In this document: positions 44,209 through 52,834 of the stretch, piece by piece
Layout: each line of letters starts with the position of its first letter
How positions within the stretch are numbered: position 1 is the stretch's first letter
Notes under the pieces: model-generated
What the model saw: the letters and a program-made list of their open reading frames with translations, nothing else
Told to the model about the DNA's origin: nothing
Database searches by the model: none
Program-made: the position numbers and the translations under genes
Assembly: GCF_050859025.1 (NCBI RefSeq)
Contig: NZ_CP138200.1
Coordinates: 5,828,001-5,892,000 of the forward strand
Origin: Wukongibacter sp050859025
GTDB lineage: Bacteria; Bacillota; Clostridia; Peptostreptococcales; Caminicellaceae
Reading direction: 5' to 3'
Length of the DNA: 64,000 nucleotides

Positions 44209-45564
44209 TTATCTGTTTCTATTTAAAAAACTGTTCCAATCCACCTTTACACCATTGACCCACAGCTTAGAAAGTATATGCAGTAGATAAACGGTATCGG
44301 GCGTACTATCATTAACATTTCTTAAGGCTGAATGAACCATTACATTAGATTCATCATCTTTAAAAGGATGTTGATATACAAAACCTGTTAAAGTCTGTCC
44401 AGGACCGATTTCTATAAAAATACCGTCTTTAATATCCAATAATTTTTGAATTCCTTCAGAGAATCGTACTGTTTCACAGGTATGTAAAAACCAACTATGT
44501 ACATCGAAAACCTGATCTTCTGTAATCCAATCCCCAGTAAGATTTGATAAATAAGGAATCTCCGGGGAATTAAGTTCTATATTTTCAAAGGCTTTTTCAA
44601 AGACATTCTTAATGGGCTCTAAAAGGGGTGAATGAAATGCTCTGTCAGTAGGCAGTCGGGAAAAAATCACATCTTTTTTATCTAATTCTTCCTCGGCCCA
44701 AATAATATCTTTTTCAGAGCCTGAAATCGTACAAGAGATGGGACTATTTTCCGTTGCTAGAAATAGATTGTCATTGGAACTTAAAATCCATTCGATCTCT
44801 TCCTTACCTGCAAGTACCGTAAGCATACATCCTGGCTGTAGTTCTTCAATAAGCGATGCCCTTTTGGCAACAAGCATCAATGCATCCTTTTGCGATAATA
44901 CCCCTGACACTGCCGCCGCCGTGTATTCACCAACACTGTGGCCTATCATCGCCTCTGGTACTATTCCCCATTTCATCAGAGTTTTAGCAAGACAGTATTC
45001 AACAACAAATAACAAAGGGTGTAAATACTTAGTCTTATTAATCAGATCATTTTCTTCTAATGCAGTTTTTGATTTGGATAGAAGCACTCGTAAATCAGGT
45101 CTCGATTCTGTGCAATCTTCTCCTGCCATATCAATCTTGCAGTCTTTATCCTCATCAAAAACAATTTTCTTTAAATCCACTTCAAGAACAGGCTCCAAAA
45201 AACAACAGCATTCATCAAACAAATCCTTAAAAAAAGGAATCTGCTTATATAACCCCTTCGCTATATTCTTATATTGATTACCTACACCGGCAAACATAAA
45301 AACGATGGGTTTTTTTTTCATTTCACCCGATTCCGATAATATGGAACCTTCAAAGAGCATTTCCATTTCTTTTGTTTTTTCATTTAAAATGGCAACTCCT
45401 CTGTAGCATCCAGACTTATCTTCTTTTGCTAGTTCTAACGTCAACTTTTTTATATCGCGATGGCTTGATATATCTTTGTTTAGTGCTTCATATTGTCGAT
45501 TTATTTCTTCTTTACTATCCGCTGCAAGAAGCAGCGGGATAAAAGGATAAGTAGAATATGACAT
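44209..45564 (-). CDS. Discrete acyltransferase acting in trans
   Basis: 451 residues. Residues 1-85 resemble a KS-AT linker and 86-420 a malonyl-type acyltransferase. The active site is complete: FAGVGNQ near 91, catalytic Ser210 in GHSVGE, and His311 in RAFHSPLLEP; FIEIGPGQTLTG closes the domain. It looks like an acyltransferase cut out of a modular PKS, and the KS protein downstream has a dead AT, so it most likely loads the extender in trans. RAFH resembles malonyl-type AT motifs; whether it takes hydroxymalonyl from the free ACP or malonyl-CoA is not settled. GGGGGAGG precedes the ATG. Confidence 0.9.
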   Translation of the reverse strand: MSYSTYPFIPLLLAADSKEEINRQYEALNKDISSHRDIKKLTLELAKEDKSGCYRGVAILNEKTKEMEMLFEGSILSESGEMKKKPIVFMFAGVGNQYKNIAKGLYKQIPFFKDLFDECCCFLEPVLEVDLKKIVFDEDKDCKIDMAGEDCTESRPDLRVLLSKSKTALEENDLINKTKYLHPLLFVVEYCLAKTLMKWGIVPEAMIGHSVGEYTAAAVSGVLSQKDALMLVAKRASLIEELQPGCMLTVLAGKEEIEWILSSNDNLFLATENSPISCTISGSEKDIIWAEEELDKKDVIFSRLPTDRAFHSPLLEPIKNVFEKAFENIELNSPEIPYLSNLTGDWITEDQVFDVHSWFLHTCETVRFSEGIQKLLDIKDGIFIEIGPGQTLTGFVYQHPFKDDESNVMVHSALRNVNDSTPDTVYLLHILSKLWVNGVKVDWNSFLNRNR

Positions 45565-45649
45565 CTTCGTCCTCCCCCTATATTTAGGTGTACGGCATAT
45601 TATATTTTCACATAACCATTATCAACCGCTTAGCACAGCAGCTTTTATG

Positions 45650-46732
45650 CTAAACCGCTAAGTTCTCAGCGTGTTCTCTAAATATTAACTCAACATAGTC
45701 AGGATAGGGCGGTATTGTTGAAAGATCATTTTCAAATACTACTAGTTCTCCATCTTTCTGTACTTCTTTGAATCCAGCAAATTTGTATGTAATATACATC
45801 ATACGATTCCGATCCGTTGGAATAAATTCTGCCTTCAGCTTTTTATTTACAGCTTTTGCCTCACGCATAATATGATTGAGCAGAATTGCTCCTACTCCCC
45901 TTGACATTACACGGCAAGACATCAACAGCAGCTTCAATACCCATTCCTCTTCCTTGCATTCAATAAGAACTAACCCTATCTTTCCATAGATTCCATATTT
46001 ATCTTTCAATTCTGCAACAAGCAGCTTATGTTCGTTTGATTTTTGTAGTTCTCTCAGCTCTTCTAAAGAATAGGTGTATCCCGTAGAATTAAGCTGGTGT
46101 GTTCTTACTGTAAGCTCCTCTGCCCGTTCTAGGTCACCTTCTTCTGCACTAGCAATTGTTAACACCATTTCTAATGAAGCAAGGAATTCCTCTTGCGTCC
46201 CGGAAAAAGATTCTTCCACATTTTTTCTCAATATATCATTTTGGTACATAGACCTTCGAAGCTTTGAATCTTCCGTAATAAAGCGGGGATTAAACTCTTG
46301 CATATCAAGAATAGTTTCCAAACAACCAGCATCAATACATAAAACCTCGGGTAAAACAAAACTTACTTCATCACGCTCAGCTATCTGATCGTCAATAAAT
46401 GCAAGTGTATCAATACCAATGTTAATAAGCTGAGCAATATTTTTTATGGAATGGGACTTTGCATTCCAATTAATTTGCGGATATATGAAATATTCATCCA
46501 ACTTCAATTCCTTCAATTTTTCTATAGTGTCTTCATAGTTGTTCTTGCTTGAGATGGATTGAAGAATTCCTCTTTCATCCAAGGTTTTTATTACTTCAAC
46601 TACACCTTTACGCAAAGTAACCTGCTTGTCCTCAGATAATATTCCATCCCATAAAGTATTGTCTAAATCCCACACAAGACACTTAATCTTTTTACCTGCT
46701 TCCTCTTTGTTTTTACGGCTCACTTCTGCCAT
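45650..46732 (-). CDS. FkbH-like HAD-superfamily glyceryl-ACP-forming enzyme
   Basis: A 360-residue protein of the FkbH type, which dephosphorylates 1,3-bisphosphoglycerate and loads glyceryl onto a free ACP as the first step to hydroxy- or methoxymalonyl-ACP. The HAD motif WDLDNTLWDG (nucleophile Asp) lies at about 20-30, ISSKNN forms motif II and AFIDDQIAERDEV motif III. A C-terminal GNAT-like region (about 205-345) is normal for the family. It starts 20 bp after the acyl-CoA dehydrogenase gene, after GAGGAGG. Confidence 0.92.
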   Translation of the reverse strand: MAEVSRKNKEEAGKKIKCLVWDLDNTLWDGILSEDKQVTLRKGVVEVIKTLDERGILQSISSKNNYEDTIEKLKELKLDEYFIYPQINWNAKSHSIKNIAQLINIGIDTLAFIDDQIAERDEVSFVLPEVLCIDAGCLETILDMQEFNPRFITEDSKLRRSMYQNDILRKNVEESFSGTQEEFLASLEMVLTIASAEEGDLERAEELTVRTHQLNSTGYTYSLEELRELQKSNEHKLLVAELKDKYGIYGKIGLVLIECKEEEWVLKLLLMSCRVMSRGVGAILLNHIMREAKAVNKKLKAEFIPTDRNRMMYITYKFAGFKEVQKDGELVVFENDLSTIPPYPDYVELIFREHAENLAV

Positions 46733-46751
46733 TTATAGCTCTCCTCCTCAA

Positions 46752-47885
46752 TTAATAATTTCTAAATGCATTGCTGGAAATCAATATCTCATGCATTTGG
46801 GTAGTACCCTCTATAATCTCTGCTATCCTTGCATCTCTCATATATCTTTCGATAGGATATTCTCTGCTGCATCCATTGGCACCGTGGATTTGTAAAGCAT
46901 CATTAGCCACTTTATTTACCATAGTAGAAGCAAAATATTTCGCCGTCCATACTTGCATAATACTATCGGGATCGCCAATATCCTTAAGATATCCGGCCTT
47001 TTGGCATAAAAGCCTAGCAGCTTCTATATTTACCACCATTTCTGTTATCATTTTTTGAATAGCTTGATATTTTCTAAGGGGTTGTCCAAACTGCACTCGT
47101 TCCCTTGAATATCGGATGCTTTGCTCTAAACAAGCCTGAGCAATTCCTATACAGCCGCATGCAACGGTATAACGTCCGTAATCCAAGGAAGATAGTGCTA
47201 CATGGGATAGTCCTGTACCTACTTTCCCGATTATATTATCTTCATCTATTAAACAATCTTCCATTTTGAGTTCAGTTGTCATTGAAGCTCTCATACCTAC
47301 CAATCCACCTAATGGCTTAATCTGTAAGCCCGGTGCATTCCTAGGCATCAAAAACGCCGTAACCTTTCCTTCACACTTAGCAAAAATTAAAAATAAATCC
47401 GCAATTTGTCCCATTGTAATCCATCTTTTGGTTCCATTTAAAATATATTTACCATCCGTTTTAACGGCTGTTGTCTCAATACTTTTTGCGTCACTGCCTA
47501 CGTTAGGCTCTGTGAGTCCAAAAGCTCCGATAACCTCTCCCTTTGCCATACGAGGAAGCCAATAGTCTTTCTGTTCCTTACTCCCCCATCTTTGAATAGC
47601 CAGTGCAACCATACCATGTACTGTAAGAATACATCTTACAGAAGAACACGCTTTTCCAAATTCTTCGTTTAGCAGTCCTATAGTAATTGAATCCCATCCC
47701 ATTCCGCCATACTCACCGGATATCATCGATCCAAGATATCCTTTTTCTGACATTTTCTTTACTACTTCATCAGGTATTTTTTCTTCCCTGTCAAACTGCT
47801 CTGCACCCTCAGCAATTTCAGCGCTTACAAATTCTCGGAACTTTTCCTGAAGCTCCATTTGTTCGTGTGTTAATTCAATTTTCAT
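46752..47885 (-). CDS. Acyl-CoA dehydrogenase-family flavoenzyme (extender-unit pathway)
   Basis: 377 residues of the acyl-CoA dehydrogenase family: N-terminal helical domain, FAD-binding FGLTEPNVGSDAKSIET (about 127-143), RWITMG, and C-terminal QIHGANGCSREYPIERYMRD with ARIAEIIEGTTQMH. In hydroxymalonyl-ACP pathways (FkbI-type, zwittermicin ZmaE-type) this enzyme and the 3-hydroxyacyl-CoA dehydrogenase oxidise the primary alcohol of glyceryl-ACP. Its position next to FkbH and free ACP genes supports that role over fatty acid oxidation. Confidence 0.9.
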   Translation of the reverse strand: MKIELTHEQMELQEKFREFVSAEIAEGAEQFDREEKIPDEVVKKMSEKGYLGSMISGEYGGMGWDSITIGLLNEEFGKACSSVRCILTVHGMVALAIQRWGSKEQKDYWLPRMAKGEVIGAFGLTEPNVGSDAKSIETTAVKTDGKYILNGTKRWITMGQIADLFLIFAKCEGKVTAFLMPRNAPGLQIKPLGGLVGMRASMTTELKMEDCLIDEDNIIGKVGTGLSHVALSSLDYGRYTVACGCIGIAQACLEQSIRYSRERVQFGQPLRKYQAIQKMITEMVVNIEAARLLCQKAGYLKDIGDPDSIMQVWTAKYFASTMVNKVANDALQIHGANGCSREYPIERYMRDARIAEIIEGTTQMHEILISSNAFRNY

Positions 47886-47908
47886 TCTAACACCCCTATT
47901 CTATCTTA

Positions 47909-48148
47909 TTAAACTGCCTTCTTATCTTGAATCAATCGGTTAATACTATCAATAGAACTGAAATTCTTTAAATCCATATCATCATTACCAACCTGAATAC
48001 CAAATTCTTTCTCGATAAACATTACCAATTGCATTGCAAATAACGAATTTACAAACCCAAGAGAAAATATGTCCTCGTCATCTAGTAGTTCACGTTTTCT
48101 AAAAAACCTGCTCAAAAATTTCCTTATTTTCATCTTATTTTCTTCCAT
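47909..48148 (-). CDS. Free acyl carrier protein for extender-unit synthesis
   Basis: A 79-residue stand-alone carrier protein. The phosphopantetheine serine sits in LGFVNSLFAMQLV near residue 40; the context FVNS rather than the usual DS is typical of FkbJ/ZmaD-type ACPs that carry glyceryl and hydroxymalonyl. ATG 48148 follows GGAGGG; an in-frame ATG 21 bp upstream has no site. It lies between two dehydrogenase genes that should act on the bound intermediate. Confidence 0.9.
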   Translation of the reverse strand: MEENKMKIRKFLSRFFRKRELLDDEDIFSLGFVNSLFAMQLVMFIEKEFGIQVGNDDMDLKNFSSIDSINRLIQDKKAV

Positions 48149-48246
48149 GTTACAAACCCTCCATTTCATTTTTGTCTTACTGCTTCTATGCTGTAAGTCT
48201 TTCTCTCATTTCTATTGTATCCGCTTCCATTGTTCAAACCGCCCTC

Positions 48247-49092
48247 TTAATATTCATAAAAACCTTTACCAGATTTTTTTCCATGCAAACCTGCATCAGT
48301 CATTTTACGAAGTAATGGGCAGCAACGGAATTTAGAATCTTGATAACTTTCATATAGAACTTCCAAAGACTTTACAACCGTATCTAATCCAATCAAATCT
48401 GCTGTTTCAAGCGGTCCCATTTTATGGCCATAGCACTTTTTAAAAATTTCATCTACTTCCTCTGGAGATGCTACCCCATCCTGAACGATAAATGCCGCTT
48501 CATTCATCATCAGGTGCGAAATACGATTTGAAACGAATCCCGGATAATCATTAACTACAATGCTTTCCTTACCCATTTTTTTCAACAGATCTTCTGTTTC
48601 CTTTATTGTCTGTTCTGAAGTATGATATCCTCTAATCACTTCAACTGCAGTTTTTAATGGAACAGGATTCATAAAGTGAGTTCCTATAATCCTTTCTGGA
48701 TTCTTGTATAATGAAGCAACTCTTGTAATAGAGATACAAGACGTATTTACTAAAACATTGCAATTTTCAGGACAAATACTATTTAACTTCTTATGAATAT
48801 TCTCCTTTTTATCCCAATCTTCTGTTATATTTTCAATGGCAAAGCTTGCATCCTTCAATAAAGTTATATCTGTAGTAAAGAAAATTTTGCTAAGCACCTC
48901 TTGCGGACTTTTTGTTCCTTCTGCTTTCTTAAAAAGGGATTGCAAGCGAACAAAGTTGTAGATTTCTTCCTTTGCTTCCTCTAAAATTTCTTCAGACAAA
49001 TCCACCAAGATAGTATCTACCCCTGATTGTGCAAGGTTTTGCGCTACACCCCTTCCCATTACACCCGCTCCAATTACTCCAATTTTTTCCAT
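48247..49092 (-). CDS. 3-hydroxyacyl-CoA dehydrogenase-family enzyme (extender-unit pathway)
   Basis: 281 residues with an N-terminal Rossmann motif IGVIGAGVMGRGVAQNLA and the family motifs NTSCISITRVAS, GTHFMNPVPL and NDYPGFVSNRISHLMMNEA (catalytic His and Asn). In extender-unit pathways this enzyme (FkbK/ZmaG-like) oxidises glyceryl-ACP to the aldehyde. First gene of the cluster, behind a sigma-A-like promoter at 49225-49253; AAAGGAG precedes the ATG. A metabolic 3-hydroxybutyryl-CoA dehydrogenase is possible on sequence alone but unlikely given the neighbours. Confidence 0.9.
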   Translation of the reverse strand: MEKIGVIGAGVMGRGVAQNLAQSGVDTILVDLSEEILEEAKEEIYNFVRLQSLFKKAEGTKSPQEVLSKIFFTTDITLLKDASFAIENITEDWDKKENIHKKLNSICPENCNVLVNTSCISITRVASLYKNPERIIGTHFMNPVPLKTAVEVIRGYHTSEQTIKETEDLLKKMGKESIVVNDYPGFVSNRISHLMMNEAAFIVQDGVASPEEVDEIFKKCYGHKMGPLETADLIGLDTVVKSLEVLYESYQDSKFRCCPLLRKMTDAGLHGKKSGKGFYEY

Positions 49093-49224
49093 GACTACTT
49101 CACTCCTTTATTTTGTTTTCAGTCAGTCGATTTCATGACAGAGCTTATGGAATGCACTAAGTAGCATCCTTTTTTAAAAATATGCTTGATATTTGTAGTA
49201 ATATAGCCTATTTTTTATAACTAT

Positions 49225-49253
49225 ACCATAATATGTATGTCGTATTTTGTAAA
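49225..49253 (-). promoter_or_regulatory. Probable sigma-A promoter of the PKS/NRPS cluster
   Basis: On the minus strand, TTTACA (49253-49248) and TATGGT (49230-49225) are 17 bp apart, about 130 bp before the first gene of the cluster. TATAGT slightly downstream is an alternative -10. An A/T-rich tract precedes the -35. No dedicated regulator gene was found. Confidence 0.5.
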
Positions 49254-49480
49254 AAAAAGGTGTTATATACATTTTTTATATATATTTTTTTATAATAAGA
49301 ACAAAAGAACTGTAAAAACTTATAGAATTTTAGGAAATGCTGTAAACAATAAAATAATTTTAAAGCTTTAGGGGCTACGGTCTATACTGTCCTTAGAATA
49401 AAAACAGAAGGAAAAAAGATGTTTTAGATATATGGATTTCTACTATTGTATTTATATAAAATTTAAAGATTAATATAAAA

Positions 49481-49535
49481 AGAACCGCCTTTGTTGGTTG
49501 TATTTGCGTAATACTATTAAACCAAAGGCGGTTCT
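49481..49535 (-). terminator. Long terminator hairpin after the chemoreceptor gene
   Basis: A 12-bp stem AGAACCGCCTTT / AAAGGCGGTTCT, with inner TTGGTT / AACCAA and GTAT / ATAC stems, is followed by TTTTTATATT on the minus strand. It shields the cluster promoter from read-through out of the chemoreceptor gene. Confidence 0.85.
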
Positions 49536-49633
49536 TCTTCATTATATAATTTTTTCTATTGTCAATCTAAATTTATTTCCTTAATGCAACACTAGAAACT
49601 CTACATTCCTATGTCTATTTACCTATATTTTTA

Positions 49634-51667
49634 TTAAATTTTAAATTTCTTTATTTCATCATTAAGCTCAAGGGAAAGCTCGTTCAGCCTCTCAGCTGCT
49701 CTAGCTACTTCTTCAACAGCCATACTCTGCTGTTGCATAGAAGCGCTAACCTCCTCTGATGCCGCAGCTGTTTCTTCCGATACTGCTGAAATATTCTCTA
49801 TTGCAGCAACTATTTCATCTTTTTCTCCATTCATTACTGTAACAAATTCTCCGATAGAAGTAATCTTTCCTGATATATTATCAATAGACCTAGATATAAC
49901 ATCAAAGGAACTATTTACTTCATCCACCGCTTCTGATTGTTCTTGAGATCTTTCCTTAACTTCCTTCATTATCTCTACAGTATTATCACTATCTTTTTGA
50001 ATGTTTATTACTATTTCTTTTATTTCATCGGCTGCATCCCTTGAATCCTCTGCAAGCTTTCTAATTTCATCAGCAACAACTGCAAATCCTTTACCATGCT
50101 CCCCTGCTCTTGCAGCTTCAATTGATGCATTTAGAGCTAAAAGATTTGTTTGTTCAGATATAGAGCTTATGGTTTCTAATATATTTCCTATATGCTTAGT
50201 CTTTTCGTCTAACTCACTAATTGCACTTTCGATTTTTGAAGTTGCTTCATCATTTTGCTTTGTTCTTTCTTGAAGCTCCTTCATCATATTAACACCATTT
50301 CCATTTGCCTCGGATACTTCATTGGCTGAACATAGCATATCCTCTGTATTACTTGTAAGCTTATTAAAGTTTTCTGCTAGGTGTGCCGTTAAAAGGGCTC
50401 CCTTTTCTGATTCAGAAGCCTGATCAGTAGCACCCTTAGCTATCTCTTCTACAGTCCTAGATACCTCTTCAGCAGAAGCACTAGTCTCTTCTGATGTTGC
50501 TGCAAGTCCCTGTGCTGCCATTGTAACCTCCAAAGACAGACCTTGAACATTTTTTATAAGATTACCTACATCCTTAATCATTAAGTTAAATCCATCGGCA
50601 AGACTTCCTACCTCATCTCTAGTTTTTACTTCATTTCTTACTGTAAAGTCACCATTCTTAATTTCTTCCATGTTATGTAAAAGCTTAGCAATATGTTTAG
50701 TTAAACTGGCTGAGAACAATAATGAAACAATAATGGCTATAATTAATGAAATTGCTCCAAATGTTAATGTAGTAGTTAAGACGCTGGCAGCATCCTCTCC
50801 AATCTCATTAACATACATCGTAACAAGTATGGTCCAGTCTAACTTGTCAATTTTAGTAAATACAGCGAATTTCTCGTATACTTCTTCTTTTTTATCTCCA
50901 TCTTTGTCTTCTTTCCACTTATAGTCAACAAAATTTTTATCTCCTTGATCTAAGGCCTCATTTATTTCTTTTACAGGTACAGGCTGCCCTATAAGCTCAG
51001 GACTTCTGTGGGTCATGGTATTTTTATTCCTATCTAATATTACAGGATAACCACTTTTGCCTATCTCAATCTCATTCATTCTCTTAGCAAGTGTATCCAA
51101 TGATATATCTATTGCCATTACACCTACAAATTCTTTATTATTATAGCTATTATATACTGGCATAGCCACTGAGATAACTAGTTCTTTACTTTCATCGTCT
51201 TCATATGGCTCCGTCCATATTATTGTCTTCTTCTGTTCTGCATCTATGTACCACGGTCTTGAAGTTGGATCATATCCATCTGAAAGATTAGCACTAGGAT
51301 ATATGTACATGTCCTTATTTTTTGTTCCAAGATAAATATTTTTGGCTTCAGCATGTCCCTGAATATAGCTTTCAAAGCTTTTCAGCATCCATTCTTCTGA
51401 ATCTGGATGTGTAAGTACTTGTTGAACATTCGGATCGAGTGACATTTGCACAATACTTTCTTCGTAGCCCTTCATCATATTGTTTATTGAGCCTTTAATT
51501 TCATTTACAAGCTGTATTGAAGATGTTTTAAGATTTTCCTCGAGTACGTCTATAGACTTAATATAAGAAAATGTCCCCAAGGCCAAAAGTGGAATAGTTA
51601 TAAGAACTGCAAACATTATTATTAACTTCGCTTTAATCCCCATACCTTTTTTAAATCCCTTTTTCAA
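49634..51667 (-). CDS. Methyl-accepting chemotaxis protein with extracellular Cache domain
   Basis: 677 residues. A first membrane helix (about 13-32) precedes an extracellular double-Cache sensor (35-290) with SRPWYIDAEQKKTIIWTEPY and VGVMAIDISLDTLAKRM, as in receptors for amino acids and related ligands. A second helix (about 292-318) leads to a HAMP segment and a cytoplasmic signalling domain whose tip reads ISEQTNLLALNASIEAARAG. TTG start after AAGGAGG. Ligand unknown. It stands alone between prs and the biosynthetic cluster. Confidence 0.93.
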   Translation of the reverse strand: MKKGFKKGMGIKAKLIIMFAVLITIPLLALGTFSYIKSIDVLEENLKTSSIQLVNEIKGSINNMMKGYEESIVQMSLDPNVQQVLTHPDSEEWMLKSFESYIQGHAEAKNIYLGTKNKDMYIYPSANLSDGYDPTSRPWYIDAEQKKTIIWTEPYEDDESKELVISVAMPVYNSYNNKEFVGVMAIDISLDTLAKRMNEIEIGKSGYPVILDRNKNTMTHRSPELIGQPVPVKEINEALDQGDKNFVDYKWKEDKDGDKKEEVYEKFAVFTKIDKLDWTILVTMYVNEIGEDAASVLTTTLTFGAISLIIAIIVSLLFSASLTKHIAKLLHNMEEIKNGDFTVRNEVKTRDEVGSLADGFNLMIKDVGNLIKNVQGLSLEVTMAAQGLAATSEETSASAEEVSRTVEEIAKGATDQASESEKGALLTAHLAENFNKLTSNTEDMLCSANEVSEANGNGVNMMKELQERTKQNDEATSKIESAISELDEKTKHIGNILETISSISEQTNLLALNASIEAARAGEHGKGFAVVADEIRKLAEDSRDAADEIKEIVINIQKDSDNTVEIMKEVKERSQEQSEAVDEVNSSFDVISRSIDNISGKITSIGEFVTVMNGEKDEIVAAIENISAVSEETAAASEEVSASMQQQSMAVEEVARAAERLNELSLELNDEIKKFKI

Positions 51668-51792
51668 ATGAAATTCCTCCTTTGTCTTTTAACTATAATT
51701 TTCAAAAGCTTTATAATTGTTACATTTTTTTCATAGTTCAACTTTATTTTACTATTTCGACATTTTTCTTCAAACTCCTTTTTTTATATTTA

Positions 51793-51820
51793 CAAAAAAA
51801 GATGGTCACCAGACCATCTT
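51793..51820 (-). terminator. Terminator after prs
   Basis: A 9-bp stem AAGATGGTC / GACCATCTT with a 4-nt loop runs into TTTTTTTG on the minus strand, 30-55 bp after the prs stop. Confidence 0.88.
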
Positions 51821-51850
51821 AAATGATTTCTAAATAGAAAATAGGCTAAA

Positions 51851-52801
51851 TTAATCAAAAAGCTTGCTTACAGACTCATTTTCATAAATTCTTTTTATAG
51901 CTTCAGCAAATATTGGAGCTACAGATAGAGTCTTCATATTTGGAAGCTTCTTTTCCTCTGGAAGACGTATTGTATCTAGTACAACAATTTCCTTTATTTC
52001 TGAATCCTGTAATCTTTCAATAGCAGGCCCAGATAGCACTGGATGAGTACAGCATGCATATACATCCTTTGCTCCAAATTTCTTTAGAGCCTTTGCTCCC
52101 TGTGTTATGGTTCCAGCAGTATCTATCATATCATCTATTAGTATAACATTTTTACCTTTTACGTCTCCTATTATATTCATAACCTCAGCTACGTTAGCCT
52201 TTGGCCTTCTTTTATCAATAATTGCTAAGGATGCATCCAGTCTATCGGCAAATTTTCTAGCTCTAGTTACACTGCCAAGATCTGGTGATACAACTGCTAG
52301 GTCCTTTAGTCCAAGATCTTTGAAATAATTTCCAAGTATAGGTACTCCAAGTAGGTGATCAACTGGAATATCAAAATATCCTTGTATCTGTGAAGCATGT
52401 AAATCCATTGTTAAAACCCTATCAGCACCAGCTGTAGTTAAAAGGTTAGCAACAAGCTTAGCTGAAATCGGATCTCTTGCCTTTGCCTTTCTATCCTGTC
52501 TTGCATATCCATAATATGGTACAACAGCATTGATCCTTGCAGCTGAGGCTCTCTTTAAAGCATCAATTAAGATAAGCAGCTCCATAAGATACCTATTTAC
52601 TAGAGGCGCACTTGTTGATTGGATAACATATACATCTGCTCCTCTTACTGATTCTGTTATATCCACCGCTATTTCTCCATCACTAAAGGAATCAACTTCA
52701 GCAATTCCAAGAGGTAACCCTAATTCATCACAAATTCTAAGTGCAAGTTCTCTATTTGAGTTACCAGCAAAAACCTTGATTTTTCTTTTTTCAACATTCA
52801 T
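51851..52801 (-). CDS. prs: Ribose-phosphate pyrophosphokinase (PRPP synthetase)
   Basis: 316 residues, class I PRPP synthetase, converting ribose-5-phosphate and ATP to PRPP for nucleotide, His and Trp synthesis. Motifs: FSDGEIAVDITESVRGADVY, YARQDRKAKARDPISAKL, LTMDLHASQIQGYFDIPVDHL, and the PRPP loop LIDDMIDTAGTI. AGGAGG precedes the ATG. It follows glmU by about 30 bp, the standard Firmicute order glmU-prs, but pth does not follow here. Confidence 0.98.
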   Translation of the reverse strand: MNVEKRKIKVFAGNSNRELALRICDELGLPLGIAEVDSFSDGEIAVDITESVRGADVYVIQSTSAPLVNRYLMELLILIDALKRASAARINAVVPYYGYARQDRKAKARDPISAKLVANLLTTAGADRVLTMDLHASQIQGYFDIPVDHLLGVPILGNYFKDLGLKDLAVVSPDLGSVTRARKFADRLDASLAIIDKRRPKANVAEVMNIIGDVKGKNVILIDDMIDTAGTITQGAKALKKFGAKDVYACCTHPVLSGPAIERLQDSEIKEIVVLDTIRLPEEKKLPNMKTLSVAPIFAEAIKRIYENESVSKLFD

Positions 52802-52834
52802 AGTATTTTCCTCCTAGAGTTTATTCTGTAAATA

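Larger units (their letters stand above)
49093..49633. other. Intergenic region between the PKS/NRPS cluster and the chemoreceptor gene
   Basis: 540 bp holding the cluster promoter (49225-49253) and a long terminator hairpin (49481-49535). No gene was seen. It is the right end of the biosynthetic cluster. Confidence 0.6.

Noticed and set aside
4738..45277. A long plus-strand frame (44738-45277) opposite the discrete acyltransferase
   Set aside because: The opposite strand encodes a full AT with intact catalytic motifs; the 179-codon antisense frame has no domain or start signal.
46752..49092. Reading the two dehydrogenases as butyrate or fatty acid oxidation genes
   Set aside because: They flank a free ACP of the FVNS type and an FkbH gene, and no thiolase, crotonase or Etf genes accompany them.
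49093..49633. Possible integrase or attachment site at the right end of the cluster
   Set aside because: No integrase gene, tRNA or matching direct repeat was seen; only a promoter and a terminator are present.
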